Program-made: the position numbers and the translations under genes
Notes under the pieces: model-generated
Databases searched by the model: none
Told to the model about the DNA's origin: nothing
What the model saw: only the letters and a program-made list of their open reading frames with translations
Assembly: GCF_014202345.1 (NCBI RefSeq)
Contig: NZ_JACHGO010000003.1
Span: 1-64,000 of the forward strand
Source: Desulfovibrio intestinalis
GTDB lineage: Bacteria > Desulfobacterota > Desulfovibrionia > Desulfovibrionales > Desulfovibrionaceae
Direction of reading: 5' to 3'
Length of the DNA: 64,000 nt
In this document: piece after piece, positions 36,433 to 46,044 of the stretch
Layout: each line of letters opens with the position of its first letter
How positions within the stretch are numbered: the first letter of the stretch is position 1

Positions 36433-36556
36433 GGAAACGCGCAGTTGTTTCGTTTGGCAAGGCGCAATCTTTTTTGAAGCAGAAGTGGACTCTTTCGTCC
36501 TCGACTGTTTCAAAAAAGTGAAGCAACGCTGCCAAATGGAATAAAACAGCGTTTCC
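36433..36556 (-). repeat. MITE-like repeat, family 2, copy B (right of cooS)
   Basis: A 124-bp element with perfect 8-bp terminal inverted repeats GGAAACGC (36433-36440) and GCGTTTCC (36549-36556). It is the inverted partner of 34034-34158 and lies between cooS and cooC. Neither copy encodes a protein, so any mobility would depend on an enzyme supplied elsewhere. Confidence 0.85.
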
Positions 36557-36634
36557 CTAAGCTTTCGCCGCGCGGCACGAATGCTTTCACGATCCGCCAG
36601 GGTAATTTAACGCCACGTTGTTTCAGGAGTTGTT

Positions 36635-37435
36635 ATGAAGATTGCTGTTTCCGGCAAGGGGGGCGTGGGCAAAACCACCATGACGGCCTGGCTTGGCGAC
36701 TACCTTGCGCGCCAGGGGCATAACGTGTGGCTGGTGGATGCGGATACGGCTTTGTCGCTGGGGCAGGCTTGCGGGTTGAGCGCGGCAGAAATGCCCATTG
36801 CCCTGAGCCAGCGGCCCGAACTTGTTCAGGAGCGCATACGGCCAGCGGGGCAGGGCGGCATGATGATGCTGAACCCGCATGTCAGCGATTTGCCCGAAAT
36901 TCTTTCAGCTCCGTTGGAGGTTTGCGGGCCGCCGCTGGGCGACAAGCCTGTGGGCGAAAAGCGCCTGCTGGTTATGGGGGCGGTAACTTCGGCCAATGGC
37001 GGCTGCGCCTGTGAAGCCAGCGCGTTGCTCAAGGCCCTGCTGGCGCATCTGGTGCTGGAGCGGAACGACTGGGTGCTGGTAGATATGGAAGCCGGGGTGG
37101 AGCATCTTGGTCGGGGCACTGTGGCGCATGTGGATCACCTGCTTGTGGTTTCGGAACCAAGCATGCGTTCGCTGCAAACAGCGGAGCAGGTGTCGCGCAT
37201 GGCTGCTGATCTGGGCCTGAAAAAACAGACTCTGATCTTGAACCGTGCCACCGCAGAGCAGGCCGCGAACCTTCCCGCTCTGGAGCATTTGCCTGAACGC
37301 CGTGTCGCTTTGCCCGTGGTAGATCAGTTAAGTGCAAAACAGCTGCACTCCGCCAGTGTGTTGGGGCTGGACCAAGACGCGCAGAACAGGCTGGACGATT
37401 TTATGGCAGATTTGCTGCGCCAGCTTGAGCAGTAG
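36635..37435 (+). CDS. cooC: CODH nickel-insertion ATPase CooC
   Basis: The product is 266 aa; the start at 36635 follows CAGGAG. It is a MinD/SIMIBI-type P-loop ATPase: MKIAVSGKGGVGKTTMTAWL with the signature Lys in GKGGVGKTT, WLVDADTALSLG, WVLVDMEAGVEHLGRGT. The CxC motif (GGCACEA, about residue 126) is the dimer-interface metal site of CooC. It hydrolyses ATP to load Ni into the C-cluster of CooS. It follows cooS after 264 bases that hold repeat copy B, so it may need read-through from cooS. A strong terminator follows at 37540. Confidence 0.93.
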   Translation: MKIAVSGKGGVGKTTMTAWLGDYLARQGHNVWLVDADTALSLGQACGLSAAEMPIALSQRPELVQERIRPAGQGGMMMLNPHVSDLPEILSAPLEVCGPPLGDKPVGEKRLLVMGAVTSANGGCACEASALLKALLAHLVLERNDWVLVDMEAGVEHLGRGTVAHVDHLLVVSEPSMRSLQTAEQVSRMAADLGLKKQTLILNRATAEQAANLPALEHLPERRVALPVVDQLSAKQLHSASVLGLDQDAQNRLDDFMADLLRQLEQ

Positions 37436-37539
37436 GGCGAGCTTCTAGGGCACGTGTGCCGCAGGCCCTCTTCTACTGGTGGGCTGTGTAGCTTCAGGTT
37501 TCTGTCAAAGTTTGTGGCTGAGGGGAAGTTTCGAATAAC

Positions 37540-37570
37540 AAGAGGGAGGCTGTAGCCTCCCTCTTGTTTT
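37540..37570 (+). terminator. Rho-independent terminator of the coo genes
   Basis: AAGAGGGAGGC pairs with GCCTCCCTCTT (37540-37565) around a short TGTA loop and is followed by GTTTTA. Confidence 0.85.
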
Positions 37571-37742
37571 ATGCGCTGCAATGCGGCGTTACCCGCGCAG
37601 GTGCTGCAATCTGCTGCGTTAGGGTGTTTTGCACATGAAGTAGCCTCGTTACGGGAGCAAAGCTCACCTACGCCTATTTTTCCGCAAGGATTTGTAGGTA
37701 AATCCTTGCAGAGCAATTGACTCATTTTATTTGTAAATTGCT

Positions 37743-39464
37743 CTATCCGCTCACCGTGAATGCCAGCATCATACCGGTGTCTTCATGCTCCAGCAAATGA
37801 CAATGGGCCATGTAGGCGTGTTCCTTTGGGGCCAGGTGGTCAAAGCGCACCAGCACCTCGCTTACCTTGCCCTCAACGCGGACAATATCCTTGAATCCAC
37901 TGCGATGCTTTTGCGGCGGCGCTCCATCCTCTGACAAAATGCGGAACTGCGTGCCGTGAATATGGAAGGGGTGCAGCATCATGTCGCCGACGCCAGAGAT
38001 AATCCACCGCTCGTACTGGCCCTTTTTGGCATCGAACATGGGCTTGTTCATCATGAAGGCCTGCCCGTTGATGTAATTGCTGCGCCAGAGGTCAAACTGG
38101 CCCGGAGCCTGCTGTGGCGCGTCCATAGTCATTGCGCCGTGGTCCATTCCCTGATTGGGCATGTCGGACATGGAGTGGCCCATAGCAGCATTCTGGCTTT
38201 GGCCCATGTTGTGGTTCATGCCCTGATTCATATTGTGGCCCATGTCCTGCCCGGCGGAGGACATGTCCATTGATCCGTGCCCCGCATGCGGATCGGAGGC
38301 TGCCGTTGCCCCGCTGTGCATATCCATGCTCATTCCGGCCATTGCCGCGTGACCGTAGCGCTGCATCAACTGCTCCATGCCCCGCTGGTCGAGTATGGGA
38401 TTCATAGAGAGTTTCAGCGTTCTGACGGGCAGCCCGTCAAGTTTCGGCAGGGGCGGCAGGGCGGCAAGCTGGTCTGGCAGCACCGTATTTCCCTTGCTTT
38501 CAGTGGGTTGTATGCGCAGCACGGGCAGGGGGCGGTCAAACGGCGGCAGGGTCATACCCATTTGCTTGACGGGCAGGGTTACGAGGTCAAAGGCCTTGCC
38601 GTCGCGCAAGTCAACAAGCACCTCAAAGCGTTCGCCCATAAGGATGGGCAGTTCCGTCAGCTTTACGGGCTCTGCAAGAAAGCCCCCGTCGCTGGCAATG
38701 ACGTACAAGGGGCGGCTATCACTGGCAGCCAGCCGCATGGATCGGGCATTGCTGCCATTGAGCAGCCGCAGGCGCAGCCAGCCGCGCGGGGCGGCGTGTT
38801 GCGGGTATGGGCTGCCGTTGGTCAGCATAAGGTCGCCAAACCAGCCCACGGCAGCGCTGATGTCGTCCATCGTGTAGTCGATCTGCCCGGCTGCGTTCAG
38901 GCGCTTGTCCTGCAGGATAACCGGGATGTCATCCACACCCCAGGTTTTGGGCAGGGGCAGGCGCTGGCTTTCGTCGTCGCTGATGAGTATCAGGCCAGCA
39001 AGGCCCATAGCCACCTGACGGCCCGTTTTTGCGTGCGGATGCGGATGAAGCCAGCAGGTCGCCGCTGGCTGGTCGATGACAAGCTCCGGTTTCCATATTC
39101 CGCCGGGGGCAATGGACGACTGCGGCCCGCCATCGACAATGCCGGGAATTTCGAGGCCGTGCCAATGCACAACGGTGCTTTCGTTCAGGGCGTTTTCCAC
39201 TTCCATCTGTACTTTTTGCCCGCGCTGCAACGACAGGGCCGGGCCGAGCAACGGGCCGTTATAGCCCCAGGTTGCCGTGGGGTGATGCCCCCATTGGCTT
39301 TGGCCTTGCTGTATCTTCAGGCGAATGCGGCCATTGGCGTCTGGCCGCAACAGGGGCGGGATGGGCAGTGAGGGCTGGGCGGCGGCAAAGGCGCTGTGCC
39401 CGAAGGGCAGCATGCTGCTGACGCCCAATATACTGAGGAGTTTGATAAGATCGCGGCGCGTCAT
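37743..39464 (-). CDS. Tat-exported multicopper oxidase (CueO/SufI type)
   Basis: The product is 573 aa; AGGAGG precedes the start at 39464. The N-terminus [20 protein letters not shown] is a twin-arginine signal peptide. All four copper motifs are present: VVHWHGLEI (about residue 97), [11 protein letters not shown] (about 140), [10 protein letters not shown] (about 498) and [13 protein letters not shown] (about 553), so type 1 and the trinuclear centre should form. A Met- and His-rich insert (about 355-440, repeats such as [20 protein letters not shown]) resembles the CueO segment that binds Cu(I). The likely role is periplasmic cuprous or metal oxidation using oxygen, which is notable in an anaerobe. 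The gene is monocistronic. Confidence 0.93.
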   Translation of the reverse strand: MTRRDLIKLLSILGVSSMLPFGHSAFAAAQPSLPIPPLLRPDANGRIRLKIQQGQSQWGHHPTATWGYNGPLLGPALSLQRGQKVQMEVENALNESTVVHWHGLEIPGIVDGGPQSSIAPGGIWKPELVIDQPAATCWLHPHPHAKTGRQVAMGLAGLILISDDESQRLPLPKTWGVDDIPVILQDKRLNAAGQIDYTMDDISAAVGWFGDLMLTNGSPYPQHAAPRGWLRLRLLNGSNARSMRLAASDSRPLYVIASDGGFLAEPVKLTELPILMGERFEVLVDLRDGKAFDLVTLPVKQMGMTLPPFDRPLPVLRIQPTESKGNTVLPDQLAALPPLPKLDGLPVRTLKLSMNPILDQRGMEQLMQRYGHAAMAGMSMDMHSGATAASDPHAGHGSMDMSSAGQDMGHNMNQGMNHNMGQSQNAAMGHSMSDMPNQGMDHGAMTMDAPQQAPGQFDLWRSNYINGQAFMMNKPMFDAKKGQYERWIISGVGDMMLHPFHIHGTQFRILSEDGAPPQKHRSGFKDIVRVEGKVSEVLVRFDHLAPKEHAYMAHCHLLEHEDTGMMLAFTVSG

Positions 39465-39845
39465 GATCTGCCTCCTGGCTGAGATGTGAATCGGGTAAAG
39501 AGGAGCCTCTTTCTGGTGAGGATGTAACGTGAATGCCTGCTGCGTCGTTGTGGTGCAGCGATGCTTATGGACACATTAGCACCAAGGTGCTGACAATGCC
39601 ATATGGGGGCAGGGAGTAATGGTGTGGGCGAGGGCAGGTTAAAAGCTGACAGCGATCTGCCGATACTGGAGGAATGACAGCGCATTGGTATTGGAGGATG
39701 CGCAAGATTTTGCCGTTAAACTTGGGCCTGCATGAAAAGAAGTATGTAGCTTTACGGCGAGATTTGAGGGGGCGTGGGGCTTAAGCTGCCTGGCGAGATG
39801 AAGACTGGCTGCTCATTACTGGCACAATATCAATTTTGTATTTTA
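39465..39845. other. Gene-free stretch
   Basis: About 380 bases upstream of the oxidase gene and downstream of the leftward HTH genes. No conserved coding frame, RNA or repeat is recognised. Confidence 0.4.
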
Positions 39846-40163
39846 TCAGTCGGACACGGCTTTGTTTTTTTGTGGCCGCCCAATCTTTTTTGCGGGTAAG
39901 TTTTCAACGATTGAATCGGGAAATTTACCAGTGTGCATAGCGTGTTCAAGCTCACCAATCAAAACCATTGGCGAGACTTCCATTGCGTTTGCCATATGGA
40001 AAAGTGTGGAGATCTTGGCCTCGTGGTGACCATTTTCCACACCTTGAATGAATCGTCGGCCAACACCTGCGGCATCAGCCAGTTGATATTGGGTCAGCCC
40101 CTTGCGAAGGCGTGCTGACTTGATAATAGCCCCAAAGCTTTGACATAAAAAGTCTTGTTCCAT
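39846..40163 (-). CDS. XRE-family helix-turn-helix regulator
   Basis: The product is 105 aa. Residues 10-65 form a Cro/C1-type HTH: IIKSARLRKGLTQYQLADAA, GVGRRFIQGVENG, then KISTLFHMANAMEV. The tail is Lys-rich (AKKIGRPQKNKAVSD). No toxin partner is adjacent. It lies 28 bases after a second XRE gene on the same strand, so the two are probably co-transcribed. Confidence 0.8.
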   Translation of the reverse strand: MEQDFLCQSFGAIIKSARLRKGLTQYQLADAAGVGRRFIQGVENGHHEAKISTLFHMANAMEVSPMVLIGELEHAMHTGKFPDSIVENLPAKKIGRPQKNKAVSD

Positions 40164-40191
40164 TATTTCATTAGACTCTGGAAATTATTGT

Positions 40192-40467
40192 TTATTTTAT
40201 CTTTACATGTATCTTTCTGCCGAGTTCTTTTGCAGCATTTTCAAGCATGGCATTGACCAGTTCACCGGGGCTTACTTGCAGGGCATCCGCAATCTGAACC
40301 AGCCTATCAAGGTTGGGAACGCTTCGCCCACCTTCAAGCGCAGAAATGAATCCTTTGCTGACACCTATACTGTCAGCAAGTTCTTGTTGAGATAGCCCTG
40401 CGTTGTCTCTGTAGCGCCTCAATACGTCAGGCATAAAGCGACGGGTAATTTTTTCATCATCTTCCAT
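40192..40467 (-). CDS. XRE-family helix-turn-helix regulator
   Basis: The product is 91 aa. The HTH (about residues 14-70) reads LRRYRDNAGLSQQELADSIG, VSKGFISALEGGRSVPNLDR and LVQIADALQVSPGEL. It is a single-domain regulator, divergent from the CI-like gene at 40610. Three small HTH genes in 1.1 kb, next to an island boundary, suggest a phage- or plasmid-derived regulatory remnant. Confidence 0.82.
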   Translation of the reverse strand: MEDDEKITRRFMPDVLRRYRDNAGLSQQELADSIGVSKGFISALEGGRSVPNLDRLVQIADALQVSPGELVNAMLENAAKELGRKIHVKIK

Positions 40468-40609
40468 ATTGCCATTTTAGCTCTAGATTTTTTTCAATCG
40501 AGTAGTTATAAATACTCGATGTAAAGCTATAGCTACTCGCAAACCTCAAAATTTGACCAGATTTGTAGATGCGAGGTTGGAGCGAACAATTTTCCTCTTG
40601 GCTGGCAGA

Positions 40610-40966
40610 ATGAAGATGCAAAAAATCAATGACGTAACATTCAATGAAATTATGATGCGGATTCAAAGTGTTACAAATACAAAAACACAAGTAGAACTGG
40701 CAAAATTTCTAGGTATTCGTCAATCGTCTATTTCCGACGCCAAAAAAAGACGAGCTATTCCCGCGGAATGGCTCATCAAGCTATTAAAACATAAAAGTAC
40801 TAATCCGGATTGGATATTGCTGGGTGTAGAGCCGATATTCCTTGGCCCGGCCATAGGGGAATCAACCGCACAAATTATTTATCGGACGGAAATAAAACCC
40901 CCCAATGAATGTTCCGCTCAAGAGTTGATTACTGAGCTTGTGAGCCGCGCTCTGATTGATCTATAG
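40610..40966 (+). CDS. CI-repressor-like HTH protein, paralogue of 14593
   Basis: The product is about 118 aa; the start at 40610 is uncertain and an ATG 6 bases later is possible. The HTH spans residues 9-75: NEIMMRIQSVTNTKTQVELA, KFLGIRQSSISDAKKRRAIP and AEWLIKLLKHKSTNPDWILL. The match to the protein at 14593 covers the entire HTH, and the divergent C-termini end similarly (QE.. followed by LVSRAL or LVRRAM). It is richer in A and T than the core genes around it. Confidence 0.8.
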   Translation: MKMQKINDVTFNEIMMRIQSVTNTKTQVELAKFLGIRQSSISDAKKRRAIPAEWLIKLLKHKSTNPDWILLGVEPIFLGPAIGESTAQIIYRTEIKPPNECSAQELITELVSRALIDL

Positions 40967-40975
40967 GGGAGCTTA

Positions 40976-41028
40976 GACCTTATCCCACTGCGTATACCAC
41001 TTGAAGTAGTGGTTTCTGATGGGGGCAG
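40976..41028 (+). repeat. Imperfect direct repeat, left copy
   Basis: GACCTTATCCCACTGCGTAT and the following bases to GGGGGCAG recur imperfectly at 45654-45709 in the same orientation, with 3 differences in the first 27 bases. This copy lies outside the island boundary, the other inside. Confidence 0.5.
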
Positions 41029-41313
41029 ATTGTATTTTTTTACGAAATCCCCCGGTGTTAGCTATCCCACTGAACTGTGCGGGGCTCTGCTGGCCTTGGA
41101 GGGGAATGTCCGTTGCGTACTAGGCAGCGGATTGCAAACTATTGCAGGGGGATTGCACAAGAACAGGTTTTAACATGGGCACAATGTGCCTAAATTTTTG
41201 TACTTTCTGAAAAAAGCGTGAACATCTGTCTCGCATTAATTATCGGATCATTTTTTATTGGATCACGAATGGAATCACGAATTGCCCTTAGGCACACCAT
41301 AAATTTGAACATA

Positions 41314-41349
41314 AAAAAGAGCTGATTACGAAAGTAGTCAGCTCTTTTT
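41314..41349. terminator. Bidirectional terminator at the island edge
   Basis: AAAAAGAGCTGATTAC pairs with GTAGTCAGCTCTTTTT around a GAAA tetraloop. A runs on one side and T runs on the other let it act on both strands. It ends 9 bases before the island attachment repeat. Confidence 0.8.
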
Positions 41350-41358
41350 ATTTACTTG

Positions 41359-41376
41359 TGGCGGAGAGGGTGGGAT
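41359..41376 (+). other. Attachment site, distal end of the island (attL/attR)
   Basis: TGGCGGAGAGGGTGGGAT is identical to the last 18 bases (on the complementary strand) of tRNA-Ser at 52975-52992 and is in the same orientation. The rest of the tRNA is absent here. This is the standard signature of integration into a tRNA 3' end. Confidence 0.85.
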
Positions 41377-41701
41377 CTAAAATATCTTTTAACATTCTGT
41401 AATAAAACAATAAATTTTTAATTTAAAAAAATAATATCCGGTTTTATGTCCAAAAAAAATCAACTTAAAATTTTGTGTAGTAGCCACACCTAGAAGTGGG
41501 TTCATTTCTTCGAACCAGCCAACGGCAAAAAAAATCGATACGACTATGCCATTGATTACCTATTCAGGATATTCACCCCACACATTAACCGTAAAAAATC
41601 TCCCAATAGCATAATTAAAATAGTGAGTTTTAGGAAACAGCACGATAAGGCACAAGACGAGCCTGCACATCACATCTTTTGTGATACATTACTAGCCTAA
41701 T

Positions 41702-44700
41702 TTACTCGAATCGTTCATCCTCGGCACGTTCACGCGATCGTTCGGCCTCAGCCCGTCTTATGAGGTTCGCATCCCACTCACACGCCCACGACACAACTAC
41801 TTCGCTCAAATGATTTTTAAGAGGTCTAAGGGCTGAACGCCTCATATCATATGCTTCTGAAAGTGACCCACACCAAGAAATTGAGTCGAAACTTTTTTCC
41901 AGCCCAGCAAGCACAATACTTTTATCTGGCGCAGCACTAATTAATTGCAGCGCCTCAGGCGAAATCGCAATGGAAGAACTACTGTCTGCTGAAACAAATA
42001 GATCAATCGCTTCTGCCAATTCTGGAAATCGAATTTTGGGTTCCTCATTAGCCCAGTCAATCAAGACTGCTGGTTGAACACGCCTCAATGCAATGCCCTT
42101 GTTTTGCCAGAATTCATATAACAGCCGGACACGCTTGTCCCCTTTAGGTGGGATAAATACATCCAAAGCGATCAACGGTGTGGCCTCAAACAACTCTTCT
42201 ATTATTCGTGAACACTTAGAGAAGGATGTTTGACCGTCAGAAATACTGTGGATCAAATTTAGGCAAATTTTTTGCGCCAATCCTCCCCCCCCTTGACTAG
42301 CAAGGCACACTTTTAAAATTTCACAAATATTGCTCACATCGTTCGGGACTACGTCTGTAAAATCATATCTCAAGAGGAGTTCACAGCCACAGCTAATAAA
42401 CTCTTGAGGCACTGAAAGACTGGCACCTTTCAAAGGGTAAATCCTCATAACCAAAATTTCAATTGCAACTGCACACCCGCTTGGACGGTGTGACAGCTCA
42501 ATAAGGAACTGTTTCAGCTGTGCATTCGGGATCGAAGCGGTCACCCCTCCGGTGCAAAGATATTTATACCCCCATAGAGGGACGATTCCTAAAGGCAATG
42601 ATTCAAGCAAACGCTGCCCACCCCGACTACCGATTTCCACCGCGCATTGCAAAAATGGAAACACTTTCCCCAATGCGGGGTCAGATACGGCTGAATCTAA
42701 AAAGCTAGACACTATTTTCAACGAACGCTGAGAGGCGCCAATAAGAAATCCCCTTAACACCATTGGAGTTTGAACCAGTTCAGGGGCTGTAGTGAATGCA
42801 GTTTTAAGCACTTCCCACATTTCATGGAGATTGGTCGCACCTTGAGCGAGCCCGATTCCAAACGCCACCCCTCGCCCATGGCTGTCTTTCACTAGGTCTG
42901 GCAAAAGTTGAGAAAACACGTCTGGAGTTACTGCAACGACTTTGCCTAGCTCCTCAGAAATTGTATCTACCTTGCTAAAACTTGTCTGAAAATCTTTTTT
43001 TTCAGCACCAGAAACTACTTCAGAGAACTCAAACGAAGACCATTGAGGCAACAACACACATGCTTTAGATTGCTCCAATAAGTCTTTTGGGCGAAGCAAA
43101 TTTTCAATACGTTTTATACGTTCCAATACCTCTGGCTGCATTTTAGCCGCAGAATCCTTTATCACTTCACGAACACGCAGCCACCCATCAGGCCAACTTT
43201 CGCATTCTATAATTTTTTCAGCAAGTTCCTCTAACTCATTCAGCATTCCCCATTTAGTCAAAATCCCTCGAAAATTCGTTGCCACTAGGGATTTAAGCTG
43301 ACAAGTACATTTGTGACCTGAAATTATTTTTTGCAATACAAACATGAGTACAGCACGGAACCAGCCAACAGCCTCATGCGTCGTTGGTTCCCACCCGAAG
43401 TCACGCGGCCTCGCGCCAAATTCAAAATTACGGGTTGATGAAAAATGATACGGCTCAAGCATGCGCTCCAAAGCCCCGAGCCCGACAGTCTGACTACGAG
43501 TATTAGGAGAGCTAAGCAAAGTATCTATGCAGTTAAGCCGCTGCTGCACGCTAGCATGTGTACCTGAGAGGTAAAGCTGAAAAAGCCCATCAAATACTCC
43601 ACGGGTTGAATTAAATTTCTGCGTCGCTGCCTCTGCGATAACAAATCGGGCAAGCAGAGCAGAAGCCCGTTCAAATAGACCTGCATCAAAAGCGAGATTA
43701 GCAATCAAAGCTGCTATTTTATAGCGCCTTTCACTTAGAGGCGTAATGCCCTCAACTCCTCCGGGAATACCCAATGACCGTTCCAACGCTGCCAATGTGG
43801 CTTCTGGGTTTACAGGGGCAACATTGCGGAGCATGTCCAGCTCCAGAGGATTCAGTTTGTTCACTTGTCCCAAAAGGCTACCCTCAGATAACCATTGCGT
43901 GACAAGGCGTTGCGCGTTTTCACTGTGGTGTAAGTAACCAATTCTACGGGAAAATGATTTCAACAGACGCTCAGGACCTTCGAACACTAGGGCGTCTGAA
44001 ATCACACTTAGCATTGTTCGCTCTAAAGCGCGTTGTGCGAGCTTGTTTGCTAAGGCATGGGGTAACACTGCGCGCCATTTGCTTCTTTGCTGAACCAATT
44101 CGCGTTCTTTAAGTTCTTGAACATTCCGAAAAAGCTCAGGTACGGAAAGCTCGGCCAGTTTGGCTAAAATGGGCAATTCGGCCTCTTGCCCTTCTGCCAC
44201 TTCACCATTAAATGAATAGACGAGGGAGCATACTTCCGCAGCACGAAGCAGATCAGAATTTTCTGAACGGCGTTGTCGGAATAAACGCGAAAACAGGTCG
44301 TTGTCTGAAAGTTTTGCAACACTTTCACTACGATCAATAGATTTCGCCAAAACAAGAGCGATGCGAAAGTTCCCGCCTGAAAATTCAGAAATTCTGCGAC
44401 GATTGACTTGAGAGATGTGTGGCGCAACTTTTTCAATAATGTTCTCAATAACATCTCCAGAAGCACCCTCAAGCCGAAAGACCTCCGTCCCCTCTGGTTC
44501 ATCCTCACCAACATCATATTCTACAGTAAGAAGACTTACGGAGCTTAATGCGGACGCGCTAATTTTTGCCAACTCATGGTGTGTGCTTGGTGGACAGTTA
44601 TCAACCACAATAATCGCCCGTTGAGCCGATTGGGCGAAACGATGAATCATATCCCGAGGCGAAGGTGAAGGCTCGGCTGCAATATCCGTGTAGACAACTA

Positions 44701-45499
44701 CCGCAGGATCAAGAGCCTTTTCTCCAACGCTTGAATCGAACAAGGCTTCAACAAAACGCGTTTTTCCAACACCAGATAATCCGATAAGGCGCACAATGCC
44801 TTTGGGATTGACAAGTACTTCTCGAAGACGGTTAACCCCTTTCTCTACAGTTAGCTTCCCCCCCTTTGGGTCTTGTGCATCATACAATCTGCATTTTTCA
44901 TCGAGCATATACTTCGTGCCGATTTGCTCGCTTCGCCCAGACCAATTGCCGTAACCTTGCCACCCTGAAGTACTTTTACCTAATTGCGTTTGCACCCAGA
45001 GCGAAACACCCGGATACTGCCTTACCCAAGTAGCAAGACGATCTCTATCGTAAAAATCTAAGTGAATTGGGGGCAAATCAGGAACTCCCCCAACAGTCTC
45101 TTGCATGGCGAGAACACGATTCTGAAGCGGCCTATCGGCTGTTGATCCATGGGAACTAACAATAACGTATGCTCCCTGTTTGTGAGCTAATTCCTGAATG
45201 ACTGGCCGCAAATTTCCGTCTGGAGCCATTTCTTCTAAGATTGCGCTGCGAGGCATGTCAGGCACTTTTACCTGAAATCCCGTATTGGACCTAGGAATAA
45301 AATCCGTTTGTTTATCCTGTTCATTTAATGCAATGCGTACATCTAAGCCGCCATCTGGAGCGTTTTGATCGCCACCAGCAGTTAATGCAGACACCGGCAG
45401 ATCAACACGCCTGAGTTCTGCCTCGCAAAGTTTGACGACTAATGTTCGAAGGTCAACGTCATTAAGATTTGAAATATCCTCGCCAGTGACTTCAAACAT
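41702..45499 (-). CDS. Large NTPase with nuclease-like N-terminus, Avs (antiviral STAND)-like defence candidate
   Basis: The product is 1265 aa. Residues 43-78 read GGDQNAPDGGLDVRI and, about 20 residues on, GFQVK: Asp53 and Gln76-x-Lys78 fit the catalytic core of PD-(D/E)xK/Mrr-type nucleases. A P-loop NTPase follows, with Walker A GLSGVGKT (240-247) and Walker B AIIVVDN (Asp300). An arginine- and leucine-rich helical region comes next, then a C-terminal half of about 700 residues with no catalytic motif that looks like helical repeats. Nuclease-NTPase-long sensor is the architecture of Avs proteins, which detect phage proteins and cut DNA. The gene stands alone on the mobile island, away from the mobilization genes, as cargo would. 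Homology is by pattern only. Confidence 0.65.
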   Translation of the reverse strand: MFEVTGEDISNLNDVDLRTLVVKLCEAELRRVDLPVSALTAGGDQNAPDGGLDVRIALNEQDKQTDFIPRSNTGFQVKVPDMPRSAILEEMAPDGNLRPVIQELAHKQGAYVIVSSHGSTADRPLQNRVLAMQETVGGVPDLPPIHLDFYDRDRLATWVRQYPGVSLWVQTQLGKSTSGWQGYGNWSGRSEQIGTKYMLDEKCRLYDAQDPKGGKLTVEKGVNRLREVLVNPKGIVRLIGLSGVGKTRFVEALFDSSVGEKALDPAVVVYTDIAAEPSPSPRDMIHRFAQSAQRAIIVVDNCPPSTHHELAKISASALSSVSLLTVEYDVGEDEPEGTEVFRLEGASGDVIENIIEKVAPHISQVNRRRISEFSGGNFRIALVLAKSIDRSESVAKLSDNDLFSRLFRQRRSENSDLLRAAEVCSLVYSFNGEVAEGQEAELPILAKLAELSVPELFRNVQELKERELVQQRSKWRAVLPHALANKLAQRALERTMLSVISDALVFEGPERLLKSFSRRIGYLHHSENAQRLVTQWLSEGSLLGQVNKLNPLELDMLRNVAPVNPEATLAALERSLGIPGGVEGITPLSERRYKIAALIANLAFDAGLFERASALLARFVIAEAATQKFNSTRGVFDGLFQLYLSGTHASVQQRLNCIDTLLSSPNTRSQTVGLGALERMLEPYHFSSTRNFEFGARPRDFGWEPTTHEAVGWFRAVLMFVLQKIISGHKCTCQLKSLVATNFRGILTKWGMLNELEELAEKIIECESWPDGWLRVREVIKDSAAKMQPEVLERIKRIENLLRPKDLLEQSKACVLLPQWSSFEFSEVVSGAEKKDFQTSFSKVDTISEELGKVVAVTPDVFSQLLPDLVKDSHGRGVAFGIGLAQGATNLHEMWEVLKTAFTTAPELVQTPMVLRGFLIGASQRSLKIVSSFLDSAVSDPALGKVFPFLQCAVEIGSRGGQRLLESLPLGIVPLWGYKYLCTGGVTASIPNAQLKQFLIELSHRPSGCAVAIEILVMRIYPLKGASLSVPQEFISCGCELLLRYDFTDVVPNDVSNICEILKVCLASQGGGGLAQKICLNLIHSISDGQTSFSKCSRIIEELFEATPLIALDVFIPPKGDKRVRLLYEFWQNKGIALRRVQPAVLIDWANEEPKIRFPELAEAIDLFVSADSSSSIAISPEALQLISAAPDKSIVLAGLEKSFDSISWCGSLSEAYDMRRSALRPLKNHLSEVVVSWACEWDANLIRRAEAERSRERAEDERFE

Positions 45500-45602
45500 A
45501 TTGCTTCTGCCTATCTATAGAAGAGAATGAAAAACACTAAACGACAGCACTAGCCCGCTGCAACGCGCTGTAAAGAACTATCCTTTCCATATCCGTGCGC
45601 TT

Positions 45603-45656
45603 CTAGGCATCCATCAAATCCGCCTCGTACTGAGCCTGCAAGTTGACCCACATGAC
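45603..45656 (-). pseudogene. C-terminal relic of a HigA-type antitoxin
   Basis: Reading leftward, VMWVNLQAQYEADLMDA then stop matches the conserved C-terminal end of HigA antitoxins (WLNLQAxYDL). Upstream the similarity stops abruptly at the direct repeat beginning at 45654. No start or HTH remains, so it is a fragment left by deletion or insertion. Confidence 0.6.
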
Positions 45657-45709
45657 CTTACCCCACTGCGTATTCCACTTGTAAGTTAGTAGTTCCCAAT
45701 GGGTTGCAG
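45654..45709 (+). repeat. Imperfect direct repeat, right copy
   Basis: This is the counterpart of 40976-41028. It abuts the broken end of the higA relic, which points to a recombination junction. Confidence 0.5.
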
Positions 45710-45851
45710 GTTATACCAGCCCAAGGAACTATGTGGTCGTCACGAATACGCTAAACGTATTCGTTAAACAAAAATATGCCCGATTGGGCTTGCTGTCGAT
45801 ATTGACTAGACGAGGAAAGATGATGTTTACGCCTTCCTCGCCGTTTTCCGG

Positions 45852-45930
45852 GCACTGTTCCATACGCGCCCGTTGTTGATTCAAAACCTCAACAGGTTAT
45901 TCCTTTTCTTGGTGAGCTGCGGCCCCGATC
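45852..45930 (-). pseudogene. Relic duplicate of the mobB-like gene
   Basis: This stretch matches 47892-47970 with no gaps and about 85% identity. On the minus strand it reads PVEVLNQQRARMEQC, like PVEVLNQHRARMEQC in the intact protein, but a stop codon precedes it and the frame is lost on both sides. It shows that two related mobilization modules once met here. The rest of 45500-46044 holds no supportable gene. Confidence 0.7.
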
Positions 45931-46044
45931 TTGCTCGGCGGGGCTGGTGTTGACGTTATAGCGCGAGTTCGCCCCCCCCCGTCAACCAATTGCTATCATC
46001 TTATATTTTAGCTATTATACTAAAAAATCAAGTTAAGAGCTATT

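Noticed and set aside
37324..37725. 133-codon minus-strand frame after cooC
   Set aside because: It runs through the cooC end and its terminator hairpin and shows no family features.
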